Assembly: GCA_050699035.1 (NCBI GenBank)
Contig: JBOHDE010000101.1
Coordinates: 1-13,262 of the forward strand
Direction of reading: 5' to 3'
Origin: WHTB01 sp050699035
GTDB lineage: Bacteria; Actinomycetota; Actinomycetes; Propionibacteriales; Nocardioidaceae
Length of the DNA stretch: 13,262 nucleotides
Below the pieces are notes generated by a model. That model was not told the DNA's origin and made no database searches. It was given only the letters and a program-made list of their open reading frames with translations. Numbering within the stretch: position 1 is the stretch's first letter; the number at the start of each line of letters is the position of its first letter. Positions 6,896-13,262 of the stretch are shown here, one piece after another. Both the position numbers and the translations under genes were made by a program.

Positions 6896-7231
6896 CAACT
6901 CCCGGGTCGCGTGGTCACATCAGGACCGGCGAAGGCGGTCGTGGGCGTAGCGTCGACCCGCAACACTGGGAAGAAATGACCGGCGGAAGGTTCCCTCTCC
7001 GGGCCGGACGGTTGCCGGTGCCCCGGGCGTGGTCTGGTCCGGTCCGGTCATGCGATGACCGTCGTAACCGACGAAATTGCGGTCGTCGGTCGCGGTTGAC
7101 AGCAATCTCGTCGGTTACCGCCGTGGGCGCACCCTTCCGGTCACCCGGCCCTCCGGCTCACTGCCCGGCGGGATCGATGAGGACGTACACCCGGTGCTGC
7201 GAAGAGCCGCCTGAGGTCGGCCCGTTGACCC
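6880..7231. other. Intergenic region between convergent HNH and second S8 genes
   Basis: There is no gene I can support here. It holds the UACG hairpin at its left edge and palindromic repeat copy 2 (7064-7118). The remaining 6896-7063 and 7119-7231 are GC-rich with short self-complementary runs (for example CCGGCCCTCCGG near 7145) but no codon structure or recognisable product. Confidence 0.6.
7064..7118. repeat. 55-nt palindromic repeat element, copy 2 (right of the DUF222-HNH gene)
   Basis: GTAACCGACGAAATTGC (7064-7080), a 21-nt loop, and GCAATCTCGTCGGTTAC (7102-7118). The arms pair over 16 of 17 positions, with the mismatch at the same arm position (12) as copy 1. Arm position 13 is T-A in copy 1 and A-T here, a compensatory change supporting selection on the paired structure. 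Direct comparison with copy 1 gives 41 of 55 matches; reverse-complement comparison gives 43 of 55, so orientation is undecided. It lies 113 bp beyond the stop codon of the second S8 protease gene. Confidence 0.75.
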
Positions 7232-10200
7232 TTACGGATGGGTGCCGAAGGCGCGGATGATCTCCTGGTCGAGACGGTTGCCGTCGCCGTCCCAGGCGGA
7301 CACCTTGATCGAGACGTCGCCGTCCGACCTCGGGCCTGGCAGGAAGCGCACCCGGAAGTCGCCGTTGCCCCGGTTCTGCACCACCCGCGAGTTCCGCCAC
7401 GTCTGGCCGTCATCGGTGGAGAAGGCCACGGTGAGGCCGTCGACCGCCGCCGCCTCGGCCCCGATCTGGTGGCGGACGTGCAGGTCGAGCCACGACGCAC
7501 CCGGCGTGACGAGGCGGTTCCGCAGGTTCAGCGGGATGTCGTAGTCGACATGCAGGAGCGGCAGGACCGCCGGCTCGTCCGCTGCCGTACCCGGGCTCTG
7601 CACCGTCCACGCGGTGCGCGTCGCCACCGATCGCCGGGCCCAGTCGTGCTCAGCGGTCGAGGTCGTGTCGAGCTCGAGGCGGAACTCGTGCGGGCCGGGG
7701 TCGACCGGGTAGTCGCCGCGACCGCTCGGGTCGGAGGCCAGCAGTGCGTCGTCCTGGTACAGCCGGAAGGCCGTCGCGAAGCCGGGGAAGTAGAAGGACA
7801 GGCTGGAGTGCCCGACCTCGGAGTCCGAGAGGGGGTACGGCAGGAGGTCCAGCACGTCGCCGGCACGGACACTCGGTAGGCGGGCCTGACCCTCGACCAC
7901 GCCGTCTCGGAAGGTGGGGTGGAACGGGCTCCGGAACCAAGTCTCGGTCACTCGTTCCTCGGGTGCATAGGTTCGAGCAGGCCCGAACATCCGGCCGATG
8001 ATGGGGCCGTTGGGCTTCTCGGCCTGGAGGACGTCGAGCTCCCACCGTGAGTCGTTGGCACTGACGAAGTCCGTGCGCTCCAGCGGTACCTGGAAGTGGC
8101 GGGCGAATGCTGCCGAGCCCGCCTGGTACGGCCGCCAGTGGTGCCGGAACTCCGCGTACGGGACTTGCTCGGCATTGGCGTGGAAGTCGTTGTCCACCCG
8201 GGCGAACTGCTCCTCCAACGCCTTGTCGTCGATGACGTACGCCAGGTCGTCGGGGATGGTCTTCAGCTCGACGTACTCGGCGTCGAACAGGAACGCGCCA
8301 CCGAACCCCTGCTCCGGGTCGGTCAGGATGTGCCGGGTCGAGAACTCGAGCTCGCCCTCGCTGACAGGTTCGGTCGGCGCCGCGAACGCTGCCCAGTCGG
8401 GGAAGCTGATGCTGTGGCTCGCGGCCACGCCCTGCGTATCGCGCCGCATGTAGGTCACGGTCACGTTCGGCAGGCCGTCGTCTGGGTACGCCGCGTCATG
8501 GGTCCGCACGTCCACCGAGACCGGGTTGGCCGCCCTCCCGTCCAGCACCACCGTGGTGTCCTCGGTGACCTCCACCTCCGGGTCGCCGACCAACGCGAAC
8601 TCGGACCGCGGCGGAGGTTGGGTCGACTCGTCGTAGGTGTACATCCCGCCCATCACGTTGTACGTCCCCGGAGGTACCCGAACCGACGCCGTGCCGTCGA
8701 CGAAGCCGGTCGAGAACGCGTTGAACTTTTCGATGTCGTCGACGTTCGTGACGTCCACGAAGGAGCTGAGCGCCGCCGGGTCGCCGTCGTGCGCGATTCC
8801 GTGGACCGTGATGTCGTAGCGCTCGGACTCTTTGTAGAACCCGACCCCGGTCCGAACGACGACGTCACCTCCCGAGGCCGTGACGTAGCCGCCGTACAGC
8901 CCGAAGGCGCCGACCGCGGGGTCGACGGTGACCGCGACGTCAGCGGTGCCGCCGGCGGGCACGGTGACCTGCTCGGCGCCGAGCTCGAGCATCCCGTCGG
9001 CCGGCGCGTTGCCGTCCTCGTCGGTCACCTCGACCGCGAGGTCCAACGTCACCTGCTGGTCGGTCAGGTTCCGGTAGGTGATGGCCCGCGTCACCGGCGC
9101 GGTGTCGGTCTGCGGGTACGGGAAGTAGCCCATGCTCAACGAGCCGGACGCGGCGTACACGTCCTGGTCGACCGCACGCGCCAGGTCGACCCGGCCACCA
9201 CCTTGTTGGAAGACGGTGAGGTCGCCTGGCTCGCCGGTGGAGGCGAGCGCGTTCTTGATCTCCGGTGCGGTCCATCCCGGGCGCTGCTGACGCAGGATCG
9301 CAGCCGCCCCGGCGACATGCGGGGTGGCCATCGAGGTGCCGTTCAGCGAGGTGTAGCTCTCGTCGACCGGCGTACCCAGGCTCGTCCCGCCAGCACGCGC
9401 GGCGACGATGTCGACGCCGGGCGCCGTGACATCCGGTTTCAACGCGAAGTCGCCGGCGCGCGGGCCGCGGCTGGAGAACCCGGCGAGCAGGTCGCTCTTG
9501 TCGACTGCGCCGACGGTGAGCGCGGCGTCGGCCGCACCGGGCGTGGTGACCGTCGACTCGCGGGGTCCGTCGTTGCCGGCCGCGATCACGAACAGCGTGC
9601 CGTACTGCTCGGTGAGCTGGTTGACCGCCTTGCTGCCGGGGTCGGTGCCGTCGGTGTAGAAGCCGCGGACCCCCAGGCTCAGGTTGACGACGTCGGCACC
9701 GTTTTGAGCGGCCCACTCCATTCCCGCGATGACGTCGCTCACCGGACCCGACCCGAAGTCACCGAGCACCTTGCCGTTCAGCAACGTGGCGCCAGGGGCG
9801 ACACCCGTGTATTGACCCGCCGAGGCCGCGCCGTCACCGGCAACGGTGGACGCGACGTGCGTCCCGTGTCCGTGGCGGTCGTCGGTGGTGGTCGAGTCGG
9901 AGAAGTTGGCCTCGGCGACCACCTTCCCGGCCAGGTCCGGGTGCTCGGAGTCGATGCCGGTGTCGAGTACGGCGACGGTGACACCGGTGCCGTCGTAGCC
10001 CTGCGCCCACGCAGCAGGTGCTCCGATCTGCGGCACACTCTCGTCCAGCGCCGTCTCGACCTGCTCGTCCAGCCACACCCTGTCGACGCCAGCCAGTGGC
10101 CCGACCCGGTCCGCCTCGCGGCTGGCCGATGGGCGTGCCGCTGCCCACCAGTCACCGCTCGGGGCCACGGTCGCGGCGACTGCGTCGATGCTCGCCAAGG

Positions 10201-10681
10201 TGTCCGTGGACGTCAGCCCCGGCACGGCGGTGCGTTGCCGTGCCTGCGGCACCCCGGCGTACTCGACGATGACCGGGATGCCGTCGCTGTAGTCGTACTC
10301 GGAAAGCTTGCTGACATTGAAGAGCTCGCGGTCGAGGACGCCGGAGCTGACCAGTCGATGTGCATCGCCCGGGACCACATAGAGGTCGTCGTGGAGCTCC
10401 AGCTGGTGGAACTCCGGTGACTCGCCACCGCGGTCGGCCGGCTCGATGGACACCGCCAACCGTCCGTCGGAGAAGGTCTCGACCTCGAGCTGGTCTCCCG
10501 TGACGAGCGTGATCCGGTCGAGGTCGCCCGGCCGGCTGCGGGTGTCGGCCGCCTCCGACGCCGAGGGTTCGACGTCCACGCCGGCTGCCTGCGTGACAGC
10601 GAGACCGAAACCGAGCGGCAGCAGGAGCGCGCCGACCGAGAGGAGGGATGGCAAGGCGTGGTGCAACGACTTGGCCGTCAT
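7232..10681 (-). CDS. Secreted S8 (subtilisin-family) serine protease without a PA domain
   Basis: A 1149-residue exported endoprotease, paralogous to the one at 1369-5196. A signal peptide (LPSLLSVGALLLPLGFGLAV, then TQAAG) precedes the ITLVTGDQL propeptide motif (residues 57-65). The S8 domain spans about 220-495 with D240 (AVLDTGID), H272 (GHGTHVAS), N370 (AAGNDGP) and S450 (NGTSMATPHVAG), so it should be active. Beta-rich modules follow (VTRAITYRNLTDQQVTLDL), then the shared RHHWRPYQAGSAAF region and a C-terminus ending IIRAFGTHP. No anchor is visible. The PA segment of the paralogue is absent here: HWRPYQ aligns in both, but about 120 residues before it are missing, matching the 126-residue length difference. 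I chose ATG 10681; an in-frame TTG at 10699 is possible, and both have weak ribosome sites. The gene follows the M20 gene on the same strand, but a 143-bp gap with a hairpin and its own candidate regulatory site suggests a separate transcript. Confidence 0.93.
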   Translation of the reverse strand: MTAKSLHHALPSLLSVGALLLPLGFGLAVTQAAGVDVEPSASEAADTRSRPGDLDRITLVTGDQLEVETFSDGRLAVSIEPADRGGESPEFHQLELHDDLYVVPGDAHRLVSSGVLDRELFNVSKLSEYDYSDGIPVIVEYAGVPQARQRTAVPGLTSTDTLASIDAVAATVAPSGDWWAAARPSASREADRVGPLAGVDRVWLDEQVETALDESVPQIGAPAAWAQGYDGTGVTVAVLDTGIDSEHPDLAGKVVAEANFSDSTTTDDRHGHGTHVASTVAGDGAASAGQYTGVAPGATLLNGKVLGDFGSGPVSDVIAGMEWAAQNGADVVNLSLGVRGFYTDGTDPGSKAVNQLTEQYGTLFVIAAGNDGPRESTVTTPGAADAALTVGAVDKSDLLAGFSSRGPRAGDFALKPDVTAPGVDIVAARAGGTSLGTPVDESYTSLNGTSMATPHVAGAAAILRQQRPGWTAPEIKNALASTGEPGDLTVFQQGGGRVDLARAVDQDVYAASGSLSMGYFPYPQTDTAPVTRAITYRNLTDQQVTLDLAVEVTDEDGNAPADGMLELGAEQVTVPAGGTADVAVTVDPAVGAFGLYGGYVTASGGDVVVRTGVGFYKESERYDITVHGIAHDGDPAALSSFVDVTNVDDIEKFNAFSTGFVDGTASVRVPPGTYNVMGGMYTYDESTQPPPRSEFALVGDPEVEVTEDTTVVLDGRAANPVSVDVRTHDAAYPDDGLPNVTVTYMRRDTQGVAASHSISFPDWAAFAAPTEPVSEGELEFSTRHILTDPEQGFGGAFLFDAEYVELKTIPDDLAYVIDDKALEEQFARVDNDFHANAEQVPYAEFRHHWRPYQAGSAAFARHFQVPLERTDFVSANDSRWELDVLQAEKPNGPIIGRMFGPARTYAPEERVTETWFRSPFHPTFRDGVVEGQARLPSVRAGDVLDLLPYPLSDSEVGHSSLSFYFPGFATAFRLYQDDALLASDPSGRGDYPVDPGPHEFRLELDTTSTAEHDWARRSVATRTAWTVQSPGTAADEPAVLPLLHVDYDIPLNLRNRLVTPGASWLDLHVRHQIGAEAAAVDGLTVAFSTDDGQTWRNSRVVQNRGNGDFRVRFLPGPRSDGDVSIKVSAWDGDGNRLDQEIIRAFGTHP

Positions 10682-10724
10682 GAACCCGCACGCTAACAAC
10701 CAGATGAGCCTTGGACGGCCGTCG

Positions 10725-10755
10725 TGACTGGCGCATCTGCGCCGTTAACACAAGT
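10725..10755 (-). promoter_or_regulatory. Candidate regulatory region of the second S8 protease
   Basis: On the minus strand this holds ACTTGTGTTAACGG (10755-10742), a near copy of the motif upstream of the first S8 gene. The palindrome GGCGCA-TC-TGCGCC (10730-10743) and GCGCCAGTCA (10734-10725) follow, the latter also found in both arms of the hairpin after the first S8 gene. GTTAAC (10744-10749) is another small palindrome. The cluster sits 44-74 bp before ATG 10681, a fitting place for a promoter or operator. Function is inference from the shared sequence. Confidence 0.4.
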
Positions 10756-10779
10756 ACGCCACCCGTGGTCGGCGGTGCT

Positions 10780-10810
10780 GGGGGTCGGCGGCTGACGCCC
10801 ACCGACCCCC
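10780..10810 (-). terminator. 9-bp GC hairpin downstream of the M20 gene
   Basis: GGGGGTCGG (10780-10788) and CCGACCCCC (10802-10810) form a perfect 9-bp stem with a 13-nt loop, starting 14 nt beyond the M20 stop codon. There is no U-tract. It would separate the M20 transcript from the downstream S8 gene. A short direct repeat GGTCGGCGG (10769-10776 region and 10783-10791) overlaps it. Confidence 0.5.
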
Positions 10811-10824
10811 TGCGCCCTATGTCC

Positions 10825-12186
10825 TCAGCTGAACTGGTTGGGCAGGAGTGGTTGTGACACGCCCTGTGCGCCCACCAGACCGAGAATTGTCATGAACTGC
10901 TGTTGTGGCCCTTGGAAGGCATTGGTCGGATCGAAGCACTCTTCGACGGAGTGAGTTCTCTCCGCCACACCGCCACCGCGAAGGGTCACTGAGGGGATGC
11001 CGAGGCTCATCGGGTAGTTGGAGTCGGTGCTGCTGGGACCACCCAGGATCGGCTCGAGCGCGATGCTTTGCGCCCCAGCCCACCCGGTCTGCACGATGAG
11101 TGCGTTGTCCGGCTGGGTCGCTGCTGGGCGATCTCCCACCAGCTCCTTGGTCACGGTGATCTGGTCGCTGTCCCAGCGCTTGTTCTCCTCCACGACCGCA
11201 TCGTCGACGAGCCCCATGATCTCCTCTTCCAGCTCGAGGAGCTCGGGCTCACCATTGGACCGCATATCCAGCTGCAACATGCCCTCCGCGGCGATCGAGT
11301 TGACCGACGTTCCGCCCTCGACAACCCCCACGGTGTAGGTGGTCTTGGGGTCGTCCGGCACCTTCACGTCGGCGATCTTGGCAATTCCTCGGCCCAGCGC
11401 GTGAATGGCACTGGGTGTGCCGAACGCACCGAAGCTATGCCCGCCAGGACCGTTGTACGTGATGAAGTAGCGATGGCTGCCGGTGGCCTTGTAGGTGAGC
11501 GAGGCAGGGTTGCCCGCCTCGATGGAGATGAAGCCGTCGACGTCCGGGCGCTGGGTAAAGAAGTGCTTCACGCCTCGTAGGTCACCGAGGCCCTCTTCGC
11601 CGACAGTGCCACCGAAGATGATGTCCCCTTCCGGCTGCACGCCGGAGTCGTTGAACGCCCGAACGATCGAGAGGATCGCGGCCAGCCCACGTCCGTCGTC
11701 CCCGATCCCCGGGGCACACAGCTTGCCGTCCTGCTCGCGTACCGTCACGTCCGTCCCGGCGGGGAACACCGTGTCGAGGTGGGCGGAGACGAACAGTGTG
11801 GGTCCGCTCCCGCTTCCCTTCAGTGTGCCGAAGACGTTCCCCTCGGCGTCTTGCTGGACCTCTTCCAACCCGAGCTCGGTCAACCGGCCCAGGTAGTACT
11901 GGGCGCGCTCGTCTTCGGTGAACGGTGGGGCCGGGATCTCGGTAATGGTGATCTGGTCCTGGATCGTTTGCTGATGGTCGGCTTCGATGAAGGCCCGGCC
12001 TTGTTGCACACCGGCGTTCTGCTCCAGCTGTTCGTAGGCCTGCACGACCTCGGGAGACAGCTCGAACGGCCCGTCACCCTTGGTCGGTGCCGCCTGGCTC
12101 GTGCCGACCAGGAGTGCAGACAGCATTCCGGTCACCGTCAACGAAGCGAGGGTCAGTCCCATCAAGGTCTTCTTCGTTCTTCTCAC
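10825..12186 (-). CDS. Secreted M20-family zinc metallopeptidase (PepT/CPG2-like fold)
   Basis: A 453-residue exported metallohydrolase. The signal peptide is RRTKK followed by a hydrophobic run and GTSQAA, with cleavage near residue 33. The M20 ligand set is visible: H136 and D138 (SAHLDTVFP), bridging D163 (GIGDDGRG), catalytic E197 with ligand E198 (VGEEGLGD), E223 (ISIEAGN) and H412 (ERTHSVEE). The lid/dimerisation domain carries the conserved GGHS (H250). M20 enzymes use two zinc ions to cleave peptides from a terminus or hydrolyse related amides. The order of motifs most resembles PepT-type tripeptidases, but the exact substrate is not readable. The start is GTG 12186, with GAGGAGG (+ strand 12194-12200) 7 nt before it. 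Export fits a role trimming peptides made by the two secreted S8 proteases. It is transcribed toward the second S8 gene, with a hairpin between them. Confidence 0.9.
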   Translation of the reverse strand: MRRTKKTLMGLTLASLTVTGMLSALLVGTSQAAPTKGDGPFELSPEVVQAYEQLEQNAGVQQGRAFIEADHQQTIQDQITITEIPAPPFTEDERAQYYLGRLTELGLEEVQQDAEGNVFGTLKGSGSGPTLFVSAHLDTVFPAGTDVTVREQDGKLCAPGIGDDGRGLAAILSIVRAFNDSGVQPEGDIIFGGTVGEEGLGDLRGVKHFFTQRPDVDGFISIEAGNPASLTYKATGSHRYFITYNGPGGHSFGAFGTPSAIHALGRGIAKIADVKVPDDPKTTYTVGVVEGGTSVNSIAAEGMLQLDMRSNGEPELLELEEEIMGLVDDAVVEENKRWDSDQITVTKELVGDRPAATQPDNALIVQTGWAGAQSIALEPILGGPSSTDSNYPMSLGIPSVTLRGGGVAERTHSVEECFDPTNAFQGPQQQFMTILGLVGAQGVSQPLLPNQFS

Positions 12187-12282
12187 GACGTGTCCTCCTC
12201 ATGCGGGTGCGGATCACCTCAGGCGATCCAGGGATCTCGGATCGGCCTCGACCTGGGCGGGGATCTGGCTGAGGGTCTTCGG

Positions 12283-12540
12283 TTAACGCTCGGCAGGCTG
12301 CCACTGAGCCCATGCAGCTGGTTCGCGATGAGGGAGAGAGGGAGACCCAGGTCGGCGGCGGCGAGGATCGCGCCGCGACGGCTGGACAAGGTTGCCGACA
12401 GCTCCTGCGCCAACAACGCAGGCCTCGCCTCGGCGGACTGTTCGGCGGGTGCGCACGCCATTCTGGTCCTCCAGCCGGAGTGCCTGCCGCTGGACTGCCG
12501 CGGCTGCCACTTCCTTGCGCAAGTTTGGCGTTCGGTGCAA
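12283..12540 (-). pseudogene. Possible frameshifted small helix-turn-helix protein
   Basis: Two minus-strand frames read as parts of one protein. From about 12525 to 12460, one frame gives NLRKEVAAAAVQRQALRLED, an amphipathic helix. From about 12443 the next frame gives AEARPALLAQELSATL, RRGAILAAADLGLPLSLIA and NQLHGLSG, which resembles the small actinobacterial proteins where a helical N-terminus leads into an HTH ('AA..GLPL..IA..LGLSG'). A single frame change near 12450 would join them, and the third HTH helix is poor (LPSVNRR). No start codon with a ribosome site was found. It may be a remnant or a chance GC-rich reading. Confidence is low. Confidence 0.25.
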
Positions 12541-12615
12541 GACGACGGCAAGACGACGTCCACGAATGCATGATCGTGAGGCAGGCAGCCCCTTGCTGCT
12601 CGTTGGCTGGGTGGC

Positions 12616-12622
12616 GAGGAGG
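12616..12622 (+). promoter_or_regulatory. Shine-Dalgarno site of the methyltransferase gene
   Basis: GAGGAGG, 8 nt before GTG 12631. It supports that start over the out-of-frame ATG at 12624, which meets TGA after three codons. Confidence 0.65.
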
Positions 12623-12630
12623 ATGGAGGC

Positions 12631-13262
12631 GTGACGGGAGACGAGGGCTATCTGCTGGACAACCAGCAGCCGGAGGCTGGGGCACGGTTCGAGGCGTTGT
12701 CGCAGCTACTCGATCCGGTGACGTTCCGGCACCTCGCTGCGGTCGGCGTGTCGGCGGGGTGGGTCTGCTGGGAGGTCGGGGCCGGCGGTGTCAGCGTGCC
12801 TGCGTGGCTGGCCGAGCAGGTCGGCCCGGCCGGTCGGGTGGTGGCCAGCGACATCGACACCGCCTGGATGCCCGCCGAGGGTGCCGCGTTCGAGGTGCTG
12901 CGGCATGACGTCGGTGTCGAGCAGCCACCTGCGGGTAGCTTCGACCTGGTGCATGCCCGGCTGCTGCTGACCCATGTGCCACCGCGGGTCGAGGCGCTTG
13001 CCTCGATGGTGCGAGCGCTGCGTCCGGGCGGCTGGCTGCTCATCGAGGACGCCGACCCGGCGTTGCAGCCGCTGATCTGCCCGGACGAGTCCGGGCCGGC
13101 GCAGCAGCTGGCGAACCGGCTGCGTCAGGGGTTCCGGACCTTGATGGCCGGCCGAGGTGCCGAGCTGGCGTTCGGACGAACGCTGCCGCGGCTGCTGCGC
13201 GAGGCGGGGCTGGACGCGGTGCAGGCCGACGCGTTCTTTCCGATCACCTCCCCGGCGTGCAC
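12631..13262 (+). CDS. Class I SAM-dependent methyltransferase, N-terminal part (runs off the window)
   Basis: 210 codons are open to the end of the window. The Rossmann-fold SAM site is clear. Motif I is WEVGAGGVSVPAWLAEQVG (E48-G50-x-G52-G53), followed by an acidic residue at the end of strand 2 (VVASDID, D74). The motif II/III region is FDLVHARLLLTHVPPRVEAL, followed by MVRALRPGGWLLIEDAD, the usual post-motif III signature of UbiE/Methyltransf_25-like enzymes. It would transfer a methyl group from SAM in the cytoplasm. The acceptor cannot be inferred, because substrate specificity lies mostly in the missing C-terminal part. The start is GTG 12631, behind GAGGAGG. It is divergent from the M20 gene and shows no sign of belonging to the protease locus. 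Confidence 0.88.
   Translation, partial: MTGDEGYLLDNQQPEAGARFEALSQLLDPVTFRHLAAVGVSAGWVCWEVGAGGVSVPAWLAEQVGPAGRVVASDIDTAWMPAEGAAFEVLRHDVGVEQPPAGSFDLVHARLLLTHVPPRVEALASMVRALRPGGWLLIEDADPALQPLICPDESGPAQQLANRLRQGFRTLMAGRGAELAFGRTLPRLLREAGLDAVQADAFFPITSPAC

Larger units (their letters stand above)
12187..12630. other. Divergent intergenic region between the M20 and methyltransferase genes
   Basis: There are 444 bp without an intact gene. It contains the M20 ribosome site (12194-12200), presumably promoters for both flanking genes, and on the minus strand a possible decayed helix-turn-helix gene (12283-12540). No RNA gene or clear operator was recognised. Confidence 0.5.

Noticed and set aside
5386..6966. 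Minus-strand open frames of about 500 codons over the DUF222-HNH gene
   Set aside because: Low-complexity composition (Arg/Pro/Ser- or Gly/Val/Asp-rich) and no domain, while the + strand frame carries clear DUF222 and HNH motifs. These are shadows.
5287..7118. CRISPR-like interpretation of the palindromic repeats
   Set aside because: There are only two copies, about 1.7 kb apart, with a complete gene between them and no repeat-spacer periodicity or cas gene.
8096..10420. Long + strand open frame of 774 codons opposite the second S8 gene
   Set aside because: It is Arg/Gly/Val-rich with no recognisable domain and no ribosome site. It is fully explained as an antisense shadow of a GC-rich gene whose opposite strand has all S8 catalytic motifs.
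12312..12908. + strand open frame overlapping the methyltransferase start
   Set aside because: Composition is Arg/Gly-rich without a domain, and it is out of frame with the methyltransferase, which has a clear SAM-binding motif and a ribosome site.

Overview
The window is GC-rich throughout, with strong third-position G/C bias, Shine-Dalgarno-led GTG/ATG starts and a DUF222/HNH gene. It looks like a chromosomal segment of a high-GC actinomycete. A Nocardioides- or Kribbella-like member of Propionibacteriales would fit, but the genus is inference only.

Layout, left to right: (1) the 3' end of an enoyl-CoA hydratase gene (+); (2) a TrmB/LuxR-type regulator (-), convergent with it; (3) a 175-bp divergent promoter region with two inverted repeats; (4) a large secreted subtilisin-family (S8) protease of 1275 aa with a PA domain (+); (5) a DUF222-HNH gene (+) bracketed by two homologous 55-nt palindromic elements; (6) a second, paralogous secreted S8 protease of 1149 aa without the PA domain (-), convergent with the first; (7) a secreted M20-family zinc peptidase (-); (8) about 440 bp without an intact gene that may hold a decayed helix-turn-helix gene; (9) the 5' part of a class I SAM methyltransferase (+) that runs off the end.

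Two exported endoproteases, one exported exopeptidase-type metallohydrolase and a regulator divergent from the first protease suggest an extracellular protein-degradation locus. Endoproteolysis by the S8 enzymes would produce peptides for the M20 enzyme to trim. Short sequence similarities between the two S8 upstream regions hint at common control.

The least ordinary structure is the unit between the two convergent protease 3' ends. It is a DUF222-HNH gene flanked by two hairpins of identical architecture (17-nt arm, 21-nt loop, 17-nt arm), about 75% identical, with one compensatory base-pair change. DUF222-HNH proteins belong to the family that includes the mycobacterial 13E12 repeat proteins. 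The arrangement recalls REP hairpins around their associated transposase genes, but the hairpins could also be terminators duplicated along with the protease genes. Both readings are set out in the findings.
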